Assembly (NCBI GenBank): GCA_030631445.1
Contig: DAOVLD010000056.1
Location: 1 to 8,504 of the forward strand
DNA: 8,504 nucleotides
Reading direction: 5' to 3'
DNA from: Bacteroidota bacterium
Lineage (GTDB): Bacteria > Bacteroidota > Bacteroidia > Bacteroidales > VadinHA17
Shown here: in pieces, positions 1 to 5,515 of the stretch
Layout of the letters: each line of letters opens with the position of its first letter
Position numbering within the stretch: the first letter of the stretch is position 1
The notes under the pieces: model-generated
Told to the model about the DNA's origin: nothing
Seen by the model: the letters and a program-made list of their open reading frames with translations, nothing else
Databases searched by the model: none
Position numbers and translations under genes: made by a program

Positions 1-83
1 AACCCTGACAATTCGATGAATTGTTGCTGTTGATGGTTATTAAGGTTTTTGAAATATTTTTCTACCAGGTTTATGCCGGTCAT
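1..83 (-). CDS. rsmG: 16S rRNA (guanine-527-N7)-methyltransferase RsmG, N-terminal fragment cut by window edge
   Basis: Only the first 27 codons are present. They begin at the ATG whose complement is the CAT at 81-83 and run off the left edge without a stop. The peptide starts MTGINLVEKYFKNLNNHQ and continues QQQFIELSG. This matches the start of Bacteroidota RsmG/GidB proteins, which typically read like I-x-KYFPxLTxxQxxQFxxL, a helix before the SAM-binding Rossmann domain. RsmG transfers a methyl group from S-adenosylmethionine to N7 of G527 in 16S rRNA. None of its catalytic motifs lie inside the window, so the call depends on the N-terminal resemblance alone. It is co-directional with the sigma factor gene upstream, separated by 212 bp filled with repeat DNA. 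No convincing Shine-Dalgarno sequence precedes the ATG. The identity is likely but not proven. Confidence 0.7.
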   Translation of the reverse strand, partial: MTGINLVEKYFKNLNNHQQQQFIELSG

Positions 84-96
84 AATATCAAAGTGT

Positions 97-300
97 GTAA
101 CTATTTAGTGCCTAAAGTTTGGAATGACTAAAATTATAAATAACTAAAATTGAAGAATTGTAATGCAGTGTTAAAGAGTTACGAGTTTCGTGTTACGAGT
201 TCAAAAACTTCAAACATCTTCAAACCATAAACTCTTCATTCTTCCCTTTTGCCTACTGCCTACTGCCTTTTCTTCACCTTACTCAACTACTCACCTTACT
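97..300. repeat. Mosaic intergenic repeat, copy A (paralogous to 898-1134)
   Basis: This segment is recognisably the same sequence as 898-1134. Shared blocks occur in the same order: GTAACTATT, GTGCCT, TGGAATGACTAAAATT, a GATGCAGTGT-like block, a perfect 29-bp identity (173-201 against 998-1026), then CTTCCCTTTTGCC and TTCACCTTACTCA. It contains two heptamer arrays: three units at 179-199 (TTACGAG, TTTCGTG, TTACGAG) and three at 247-267 (TTTTGCC, then TACTGCC twice). It fills the junction between the sigma gene and rsmG. Its right end overlaps the sigma stop codon at 296-298. No terminal inverted repeats or transposase were seen. Confidence 0.85.
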
Positions 301-886
301 TCCCTTTCTTATCTTTAAGAATATTGTACAGCAATTCCCGTGCCCTGAAAAGCTGGGCTTTAACAGTTCCCAGAGGAAGGTTTAGTTCATCTGCAATTTC
401 TTCGTAAGAATATTCCTTAAAATATCTTAATTCAACCAGTTCCCGGTATCTTGGTTTGAGGGTTGTAACAATCGACCGCATGAGTTTTGCTTTTTGCTTC
501 TTAATAAGGTTCTCTTCAGGATCAGGAACCTCAGCCATAATGATATTCGAAGCCCTGTCTTTATCACCGATTTCACGATCGAGGGAGATATGATCAATCC
601 TTTTCTTTCTTATAAAATCGATACAATTATTCGAAGCAATTTTAAACAACCATGTACTGAATGCGAAGTTTGGGGTATACTGTTCAAGATTTTTGAAAGC
701 TTTACCGAATGCCTCAATAGTGAGATCTTCAGCGTCACTTGCATTATTTACCATTTTAAGCAGCATATAATAAATAGCTTCCTTGTATCGGTTCATTAAT
801 TGTGCATATGCAGCCTGATCGTCATTTTTAGCTCTTTCCACAAGCCTGATATCGAACTGTGCTTTTTCTGAAAGATTGGAGTTCAT
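296..886 (-). CDS. ECF-type RNA polymerase sigma factor (sigma-70 family)
   Basis: This 196-residue protein has the two-domain layout of extracytoplasmic-function sigma factors, which direct core RNA polymerase to a specific promoter set. Sigma region 2 spans about residues 25-97 and includes DAEDLTIEAFGKAF (51-64), FSTWLFKIASNNCIDFIRKKR (76-96, shortened here as the core-binding and -10 melting segment). A charged linker (98-135) follows. Region 4 (about 138-190) has the helix-turn-helix YSYEEIADELNLPLGTVKAQ at 159-178, which reads the -35 element. Length is normal for the family. There is no extra C-terminal domain, and no anti-sigma factor, transmembrane partner or SusC/SusD pair nearby, so it may be controlled at transcription or by an unlinked partner. 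It resembles a sigma factor common in Bacteroidota from memory; its regulon is unknown. Upstream lies the GT2 gene on the same strand, separated by 278 bp of repeats. No TAnnTTTG box was found in front of it. The stop codon falls in repeat copy A. Confidence 0.93.
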   Translation of the reverse strand: MNSNLSEKAQFDIRLVERAKNDDQAAYAQLMNRYKEAIYYMLLKMVNNASDAEDLTIEAFGKAFKNLEQYTPNFAFSTWLFKIASNNCIDFIRKKRIDHISLDREIGDKDRASNIIMAEVPDPEENLIKKQKAKLMRSIVTTLKPRYRELVELRYFKEYSYEEIADELNLPLGTVKAQLFRARELLYNILKDKKGK

Positions 887-897
887 ATTAATTTATT

Positions 898-1134
898 GTA
901 ACTATTCCGTGCCTTTGCTTCGACTGCGCTCAGCATAAAAAGTATGGAATGACTAAAATTCAAAATGACTAAAATTTAAAAATTGTGATGCAGTGTCAAA
1001 GAGTTACGAGTTTCGTGTTACGAGTTACGAGTTCATGCCCCTTCGCCTTTGCTCTTATCTCTTCCCTTTTGCCTTCTGCCTTCTGCCTTCTGCCTTCTGC
1101 CTTTTCTTCACCTTACTCACCTACTTACCTTACT
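898..1134. repeat. Mosaic intergenic repeat, copy B, upstream of the sigma gene
   Basis: This is the second copy of the repeat at 97-300, about 33 bp longer. The extra length comes from a 20-bp insert-like motif at 917-936 (GCTTCGACTGCGCTCAGCAT), an additional TTACGAG unit (four heptamers at 1004-1031 against three in copy A), and additional TTCTGCC units (TTTTGCC at 1067-1073 plus four TTCTGCC at 1074-1101, five against three). It occupies nearly all of the 278 bp between the GT2 stop and the sigma start. Transcripts of the sigma gene beginning upstream of it would carry it in their 5' leader as purine-rich RNA. Confidence 0.85.
1004..1101. repeat. Two heptamer tandem arrays inside copy B
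   Basis: The first array is at 1004-1031: TTACGAG, one TTTCGTG variant, then TTACGAG twice, all in 7-bp register. The second, at 1067-1101, is TTTTGCC followed by four perfect TTCTGCC units. The corresponding arrays in copy A (179-199 and 247-267) are shorter, and the second uses TACTGCC instead. This indicates expansion and homogenisation after the two copies separated. Confidence 0.85.
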
Positions 1135-1164
1135 CAACTTTAGTTCACTTTAAGTACTGATTAG

Positions 1165-2295
1165 TTACCATTTATTTGGTTCCGGGCTAAAAAATTTTTC
1201 CGATAAAAGAAAAATAAGGTTATAAAAAGGTGCCAGTATATCGAATAGGAACGAAGATAACAATATTTTTTTTTCGTTCAAACGAACCATTGCAAATTTG
1301 AAAAAAGTTAACTGAATTATAGTCCTGAATAGAAAGATGCCAATAACCACTTCAGGGATAACCCATTGAATAAGAAGCAGGATAAGTGCAGTATAGAATA
1401 TTATTCTGCTAAAAGGTTCAATAAAAAGTAAAAATTTATGCTTGTTTCTGTAATATGCACTAGTTGTAAGATGCCTGCGTTTTTGTTTTGTCCATTCAGA
1501 AAATGTTTTTTTTGGGACTGAACGAATATGACTCTTTTTCCCAAGCTCAATTAAAGTATTTGTTTTATTCGCATTTGCATTTACAAAAAGATCGTCATCA
1601 CCTGAATTCAAATGGATATGTGTTGAAAATCCGCGGCTTTCGAAAAAGAAAGACCGGCGATATGCAAGATTGCGTCCAACCCCCATGTAGGGTATTCCTG
1701 CCAGGGCAAATCCAAAATATTGCATTGCAATAAAAACGGTATCAAAGCGTATCAGCTGGTTCAGTATCCCTTTTTCCTTTTCATATCCGCCATATCCTAA
1801 AACAAAAGAAGTATTTTTCTTAAAGCTCTTTTGCATGGTGTAAAGCCATTGGTTTGTTTCGGCATAACAATCAGCATCCGTAAGAAGCAGCCATTCATTT
1901 TTTGCGGTTTTAATACCGATAAATAAAGCAAACTTCTTCCCGTGCCTGAACTTTTTATCCTTTTTTATTGTTGAAATCTTAAGATGTTTATGCTTCTTCT
2001 TTAGACCTTCCAATACCTGCTCTGTTTCATCTTCCGAACAATCGTTAACTACTATCACTTCGTAATCAGGATAATCCTGGTTGAGAATGGAAGGTAGATG
2101 TTTTTTTAAATTGTCTGCTTCATCCTTTGCACAGATTATTATTGAAACAGGTTTTTTATGAGCACTGCTATGTGGAGATTTATAATATGCTAATCTGCCG
2201 TAAAAAAAGAAGTAGTAAAATAATTGAATAAAGAGACTTAATCCGAAAAGGACCAGTAATATAAGTTCAAAAAGTTTTAAATCCAGGCCGAACAT
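1165..2295 (-). CDS. Membrane-anchored family 2 glycosyltransferase
   Basis: This 376-residue protein has an N-terminal membrane helix (about 7-32), a cytoplasmic GT-A catalytic domain (about 48-270) and two or three C-terminal hydrophobic segments (about 291-311, 313-332 and 345-366). This is the layout of processive or lipid-directed GT2 enzymes. Visible motifs are PVSIIICAKDEADNL (49-63, nucleotide-sugar fold start), VVNDCSED (82-89, the first Asp that contacts the nucleotide), LLTDADC (137-143, DxD-type metal site), GDDDLF (232-237, the ED-type catalytic base region) and QKRRH (271-275), where related synthases have Q(R/Q)xRW. The sugar donor and acceptor cannot be read from sequence. An envelope polysaccharide or glycolipid is the natural guess. 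It is transcribed away from tgt. A possible promoter lies at 2382-2413, giving a leader of roughly 80 nt. The leader next to the start contains the AAGTTATAAAGTTAAAAGT repeat word found elsewhere in the window. Confidence 0.9.
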   Translation of the reverse strand: MFGLDLKLFELILLVLFGLSLFIQLFYYFFFYGRLAYYKSPHSSAHKKPVSIIICAKDEADNLKKHLPSILNQDYPDYEVIVVNDCSEDETEQVLEGLKKKHKHLKISTIKKDKKFRHGKKFALFIGIKTAKNEWLLLTDADCYAETNQWLYTMQKSFKKNTSFVLGYGGYEKEKGILNQLIRFDTVFIAMQYFGFALAGIPYMGVGRNLAYRRSFFFESRGFSTHIHLNSGDDDLFVNANANKTNTLIELGKKSHIRSVPKKTFSEWTKQKRRHLTTSAYYRNKHKFLLFIEPFSRIIFYTALILLLIQWVIPEVVIGIFLFRTIIQLTFFKFAMVRLNEKKILLSSFLFDILAPFYNLIFLLSEKFFSPEPNKW

Positions 2296-2301
2296 AAGAT
2301 G

Positions 2302-2325
2302 AAGTTATAAAGTTAAAAGTAAAGA
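2302..2325. repeat. AAGTT/AAAGT repeat word in the GT2 leader
   Basis: AAGTTATAAAGTTAAAAGT begins here, a few bases upstream of the GT2 start codon. The decamer TTATAAAGTT (2305-2314) recurs exactly at 5414-5423. AAAGTTAAAAGT (2309-2320) recurs in reverse orientation in 7651-7678. It belongs to the same low-complexity family as the blocks upstream of the carboxyltransferase and at the end of ispE. Confidence 0.5.
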
Positions 2326-2381
2326 ATTAAGAATTAACACCTCGGCATAGTTATTAAAGATTTTAGTGTTAGACAAGTACA

Positions 2382-2413
2382 CAAACCTATTATTATAATT
2401 TTTTTTAAACAAT
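2382..2413 (-). promoter_or_regulatory. Possible Bacteroidota-type promoter for the GT2 gene
   Basis: Read on the minus strand, 2389-2382 is TAGGTTTG, an exact match to the Bacteroidota -7 consensus TAnnTTTG. A weaker -33-like ATTG lies at 2413-2410 after a 20-base spacer. The orientation and position suit the GT2 gene starting at 2295. The short consensus means chance matches are possible. Confidence 0.4.
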
Positions 2414-2429
2414 ATTCCATTATTTGTTC

Positions 2430-2453
2430 CCCGCCTTCGTACACTACGGCGGG
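2430..2453. repeat. GC-rich REP-like hairpin between divergent genes
   Basis: CCCGC (2430-2434) pairs with GCGGG (2449-2453), and CGTA (2438-2441) pairs with TACG (2445-2448) around a CAC loop, leaving a CTT bulge (2435-2437). It is a sharp GC island inside very AT-rich DNA. It lies upstream of both divergent genes, so it is unlikely to be a terminator for either. It resembles dispersed CCGCC...GGCGGGCAGGC elements I associate with Bacteroidota intergenic DNA, which is recollection only. Confidence 0.55.
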
Positions 2454-2487
2454 CAGGCATTTTTCCATATACATACCTGCTTACTAT

Positions 2488-2515
2488 TTTGATGAATCAT
2501 ATTTATTTATCTTTG
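2488..2515 (+). promoter_or_regulatory. Bacteroidota-type promoter for tgt
   Basis: TATCTTTG at 2508-2515 is an exact TAnnTTTG -7 box. TTTG at 2488-2491 sits 16 bases upstream as the -33 element, slightly closer than the usual spacing. Transcription would start around 2520, leaving a very short leader before the ATG at 2535. An out-of-frame ATG at 2531 opens a four-codon frame ending at TGA, so it is not the tgt start. Confidence 0.6.
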
Positions 2516-2534
2516 CAACCGAAAGTTACAATGC

Positions 2535-3665
2535 ATGGAATTTGAAATAAAATCAAGAGATCCAGGATCTTCTGCACGGGCCGGCAATATTGTTACCGGA
2601 CATGGAGAGATACCCACGCCGATATTCATGCCTGTTGGTACTGCGGGAACTGTAAAAGGTGTTATGAAGAGGGATCTTGAGGATGAAGTGGGGGCAAGGA
2701 TAATTCTGGGAAACACATATCATCTTTATTTAAGACCAGGTATTGAAACAATTGAAAAGGCAGGAGGGTTACACAGGTTTATTAATTGGAATCGCCCAAT
2801 TCTAACAGATAGTGGCGGGTACCAGGTTTTCTCATTGGCAGATAACCGGAAAATTTCAGAGAACGGTGTGAATTTTCAATCGCATATTGATGGTTCGAAA
2901 CATACTTTTACTCCTGAGAATGTGATTGATATTCAGAGGATCATGGGCTCGGATATTATGATGGCGCTGGACGAATGCACTCCTTATCCCTGTGTATATA
3001 AATATGCAAAAGATTCAATGGAATTGACTCACAACTGGCTTGACAGAGGTGTAAAAAAATACAATGAAACAACATCAAGATATGGATCAGAACAAATGTT
3101 GTTCCCAATTGTTCAGGGAAGCATCTACAAAGATCTGAGAAAAAAATCGGCTGAAAAAATTGCACAAGCCAACTTACCTGGAAATGCTATCGGGGGATTG
3201 TCTGTCGGGGAGCCTGCAGAGGAAATGTATGCTATGATAGAGGTGGTTAATGATATACTTCCGGAAAGCAAACCACGTTATTTGATGGGAGTTGGAACTC
3301 CTGCCAATATCCTTGAGTCAATAGCCCTGGGTGTGGATATGTTCGATTGTGTAATGCCAACTCGTAATGGCAGGAACGGTATGTTGTTCACAAATAATGG
3401 TATTATCAATATTAAAAATAACAAATGGAAAAATGATTTTTCTCCAATCGATCCTGACGGGTCTTGTGAGGTTAGCAGACAATATTCAAAAGCATATTTA
3501 CGACATTTAATAATTGCCAAAGAGATAACTGGTGCGGAAATTGCTAGTATTCATAATCTGAGTTTTTATCTTTGGCTTGTGAAAGAATCCCGTAACCGGA
3601 TTATCAAGGGAGAATTTTCTGAATGGAAGAGAAACATGATAAAAAAGGTATCGCAGAGATTATAA
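2535..3665 (+). CDS. tgt: tRNA-guanine transglycosylase (queuosine pathway)
   Basis: TGT exchanges guanine-34 in the anticodon of tRNA-Asp, -Asn, -His and -Tyr for the queuosine precursor preQ1. At 376 residues it is the normal bacterial length, with the TIM-barrel motifs in order: GTAGTVKGV (35-43), LGNTYHLYLRPG (58-69), TDSGGYQVFSL (91-101, Asp92 of the active site), ALDEC (144-148), GGLSVGEP (220-227, base-recognition loop; the Val fits preQ1 rather than queuine use), LMGVGTP (250-256) and DMFDCVMPTRNGRNG (268-282, with Asp271 the expected covalent nucleophile). The C-terminal zinc site is degenerate. Where most bacteria have CxCxxC, this protein has G309, C311 and S314; the His ligand survives as His340. 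From memory this loss is seen in other Bacteroidota TGTs. A clear promoter precedes the gene, and it stands before a YjgP/YjgQ permease gene, a pairing I recall from Bacteroidota genomes. Confidence 0.97.
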   Translation: MEFEIKSRDPGSSARAGNIVTGHGEIPTPIFMPVGTAGTVKGVMKRDLEDEVGARIILGNTYHLYLRPGIETIEKAGGLHRFINWNRPILTDSGGYQVFSLADNRKISENGVNFQSHIDGSKHTFTPENVIDIQRIMGSDIMMALDECTPYPCVYKYAKDSMELTHNWLDRGVKKYNETTSRYGSEQMLFPIVQGSIYKDLRKKSAEKIAQANLPGNAIGGLSVGEPAEEMYAMIEVVNDILPESKPRYLMGVGTPANILESIALGVDMFDCVMPTRNGRNGMLFTNNGIINIKNNKWKNDFSPIDPDGSCEVSRQYSKAYLRHLIIAKEITGAEIASIHNLSFYLWLVKESRNRIIKGEFSEWKRNMIKKVSQRL

Positions 3666-3967
3666 AATATGTTTCAACAAATGGTAAATAACAAATAACA
3701 AATAGCAAATAACAACTGAACGAAGTGACCTCATGAACACCTTTGAAAATTAATTATTTTGTGAGTAAATAAGTTCCAAATAACAAATAATAAAAATTCA
3801 AAACAGAATTAACCTATTATATTGTTTTTACGCCTTTCTTTTTTTGAACATTGGTCATTGAGATTTATTTGTATTTTGGTGCTTGTTTTTTGTGATTTAT
3901 TATATTTATTTAAATTTTCGGACTTTATAGACGGACTCTAATTATTTTTTTACTTGATTATATTCGA
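3666..3967. other. 302-bp intergenic region between tgt and the permease gene
   Basis: No gene was found here. It opens with a heptamer array at 3686-3713 (AAATAAC, AAATAAC, AAATAGC, AAATAAC), and two further units occur at 3778-3791. A GAACGAAGTGACCTC scrap lies around 3719-3733. The right half (about 3815-3915) is T-rich with several TTTG and ATTTATT words, roughly the complement of the A-rich left half, which gives a weak overall inverted character. No convincing terminator stem and no exact TAnnTTTG box for the permease gene were seen. Confidence 0.7.
3686..3713. repeat. AAATAAC heptamer array
   Basis: Four contiguous 7-bp units lie 20 bp downstream of the tgt stop; one carries a single change (AAATAGC). 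AAATAAC-AAATAAT recurs at 3778-3791. Confidence 0.75.
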
Positions 3968-5065
3968 ATGAAACTTCCAGGATTATTAATTATCGATTAT
4001 TATATTATAAAGAAATTCCTGGGGACCTTCTTTTTCTCTCTGGCACTGATACTTACTATTGCAGTAGTTTTTGATTTTGCCGAGAAACTGGATGATTTTA
4101 TTGAACATGATGCTCCTGTAAAAGCAATTATTTTTGACTATTACCTGAATTTTATTCCATATTTTGCTTTCCTGTTCAGTCCGCTTTTTACTTTTATAGC
4201 GGTAATTATTTTTACATCAAAGATGGCTTATAATACTGAGATCATTGCTATACTTAGCAATGGAATGAGTCTTATGCGTCTTATAGTTCCTTATTTTATT
4301 GCAGCTTTTATTATCGCATCTTTTTCATTTGTCTTAAATAATTTTGTTATTCCGCATGCCAACCGTGAAAGACTGGAGTTTGAGGAAATGTATTACCGTG
4401 ATAATCCGGTACGGTCTAATGAAATACATATTCATAAACAGGTATTTCCGAATATTTACATTTACATGGAAGATTACAGGAATTTCACAATGACAGGCGA
4501 TAAGTTTTCGATTGAGGAATTTGATGAGGATGGGAATCTAAAGTCGAAATTAATAGCCGATTTCGTTAAATGGGATACAGCAAAAAGGAAATGGGTTATT
4601 AGAAATTATTATATCAGGGATATAAATGGAGCTGAAGAAACAATATCAACCGGAAGGTTTCTTGATACAACTCTAACGATTCATCCTGATGATTTTTCGA
4701 GAAGAGATCTGGCAGTTTCTTCCCTGAATCTGAAAGAACTTGATGAATTTATTGAACTTCAGGAATTACAAGGGGCTGATAATCTTGATTTTTTCCTGGT
4801 GGAATGGTATGGGAGATTTGCTAATCCGTTTTCGACATTTATATTAACCATTATCGGGTTAACTTTGTCTGCCAGGAAAATTAAAGGGGGAATTGGGATG
4901 CATATAGGGTTTGGTTTGTTTCTTAGTTTCTCATACATATTTTTTATGCAGTTTTCCCAACAGTTTGCTATTGCCGGATCTCTAAATCCTGCTATCGCTG
5001 TATGGATCCCTAATATACTCTATTCGATAATAGGGATTGTCCTTTATTATCATGCTCCAAAATAG
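3968..5065 (+). CDS. LptF/LptG-family (YjgP/YjgQ) lipopolysaccharide export permease
   Basis: This 365-residue inner-membrane protein has six predicted helices in the family's 3+3 arrangement: about 17-37, 55-83 and 104-128, then 285-302, 310-332 and 340-361. Between them a hydrophilic stretch of about 155 residues (130-284) corresponds to the periplasmic beta-jellyroll. The motif EWYGRFANPFSTFILTIIGL (279-298) matches the conserved block before helix 5 in LptF/LptG. In the Lpt system two such permeases pair with the ATPase LptB and pass lipopolysaccharide from the inner membrane to LptC/LptA. Length agrees with family members (about 355-365). Whether it is the F or the G partner cannot be decided here, and no second permease or lptB is in the window. 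The chosen ATG is directly followed by the expected N-terminal IIDYYIIKKFLGTFFFSL segment. It follows tgt on the same strand after a repeat-filled gap. Confidence 0.92.
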   Translation: MKLPGLLIIDYYIIKKFLGTFFFSLALILTIAVVFDFAEKLDDFIEHDAPVKAIIFDYYLNFIPYFAFLFSPLFTFIAVIIFTSKMAYNTEIIAILSNGMSLMRLIVPYFIAAFIIASFSFVLNNFVIPHANRERLEFEEMYYRDNPVRSNEIHIHKQVFPNIYIYMEDYRNFTMTGDKFSIEEFDEDGNLKSKLIADFVKWDTAKRKWVIRNYYIRDINGAEETISTGRFLDTTLTIHPDDFSRRDLAVSSLNLKELDEFIELQELQGADNLDFFLVEWYGRFANPFSTFILTIIGLTLSARKIKGGIGMHIGFGLFLSFSYIFFMQFSQQFAIAGSLNPAIAVWIPNILYSIIGIVLYYHAPK

Positions 5066-5139
5066 TGAATTGAATACCCGAACCAGTTGGTATATTATTG
5101 GAATGCTTAAATGCTTAAATGAGTGAATGAGGAAATAAG

Positions 5140-5176
5140 GAGAAGATGAGAAGATGAGAAGATGAGAAGATGAGAT
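5140..5176. repeat. GAGAAGAT octamer array
   Basis: There are four perfect 8-bp units at 5140-5171, then a truncated GAGAT. The plus strand is all purine apart from one T per unit. It starts 75 bp past the permease stop. Confidence 0.9.
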
Positions 5177-5220
5177 GAGGTAATGTCTAATATATTACGA
5201 ATCGCCGATTGTTAATTGCG

Positions 5221-5269
5221 GACTGTGGACTGCCGATTGTTGACTGCCGACTGTAGACTGCCGACTGAT
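5221..5269. repeat. GACTG heptamer array with 14-bp higher-order period
   Basis: There are seven contiguous 7-mers: GACTGTG, then GACTGCC alternating three times with a second type (GATTGTT, GACTGTA, GACTGAT). The alternation gives a 14-bp period. A looser related stretch (CGCCGATTGTTAATTGCG) precedes it at 5203-5220. The unit shares ACTGCC with the TACTGCC array at 254-267. Confidence 0.85.
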
Positions 5270-5413
5270 TAGTTACATATTATTTCATAAACCTGTCAAA
5301 AATATTTTTTTTAATTACGATGTTTTTGTAATGTTGTACCCTGAATTTAAAGATGGAATAGTTGAAAGTTGAAAGTTTGTAAAGTTGAAAGTGAAGAATA
5401 AAAAGTTGAAAAT

Positions 5414-5487
5414 TTATAAAGTTCAACGCCTACTTTCTACTTTATAACTTTATAACTTTATGAACTTTATAACTTTATTACTTTAAT
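5414..5487. repeat. ACTTTATA octamer array with inverted partner
   Basis: ACTTTATA or one-base variants repeat at 5439, 5447, 5455, 5464, 5472 and 5480, with one extra A breaking register at 5463. TTATAAAGTT at 5414-5423 is the exact inverse of AACTTTATAA at 5446-5455 and again at 5463-5472, so alternative AT-only hairpins with loops of about 22 or 39 nt are possible. It ends about 28 bp before the carboxyltransferase start codon. Confidence 0.7.
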
Positions 5488-5515
5488 TATTAAATTCCAA
5501 TTAAAACTATTAAAG

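Larger units (their letters stand above)
5066..5515. other. 450-bp intergenic region built from stacked repeats
   Basis: No gene was found here. In order it holds a doubled AAATGCTT (about 5101-5119), a GAGAAGAT octamer array (5140-5171), a GACTG heptamer array (5221-5269), an AT-rich stretch with a T-run (5270-5345), GTTGAAA words (about 5352-5410), and an ACTTTATA octamer array (5439-5487) that can pair with the preceding block. The remaining bases up to the carboxyltransferase ATG are AT-rich with no Shine-Dalgarno sequence and no exact TAnnTTTG box. Confidence 0.75.

Noticed and set aside
494..799. Plus-strand 101-codon frame opposite the sigma gene
   Set aside because: It is antisense to the conserved sigma region 2 and has no recognisable features.
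97..1134. Composite transposon or MITE pair carrying the sigma gene
   Set aside because: No terminal inverted repeats, target duplications or transposase could be seen. The sigma gene is a conserved type, and the repeat starts match start-codon upstream positions rather than element ends.
1156..1168. 13-mer ACTGATTAGTTAC shared with 5264-5276, as a possible common repeat terminus
   Set aside because: A single 13-mer match within an 8.5-kb AT-rich window is expected about once by chance, and the flanks do not extend the match convincingly.
2430..2453. Intrinsic terminator
   Set aside because: It lies upstream of both divergent genes, and the stem is followed by GCAGGCA before any T-run, so it does not have the terminator layout for either.
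2531..2545. Alternative ATG start for tgt at 2531
   Set aside because: It is out of frame with tgt and meets TGA after four codons; the ATG at 2535 gives the family-typical N-terminus.
5329..5336. TAATGTTG as a -7 box for the carboxyltransferase
   Set aside because: It has one mismatch to TAnnTTTG, no TTTG at -33 spacing, and it lies about 180 bp from the start with repeats between, so it is too weak to list.
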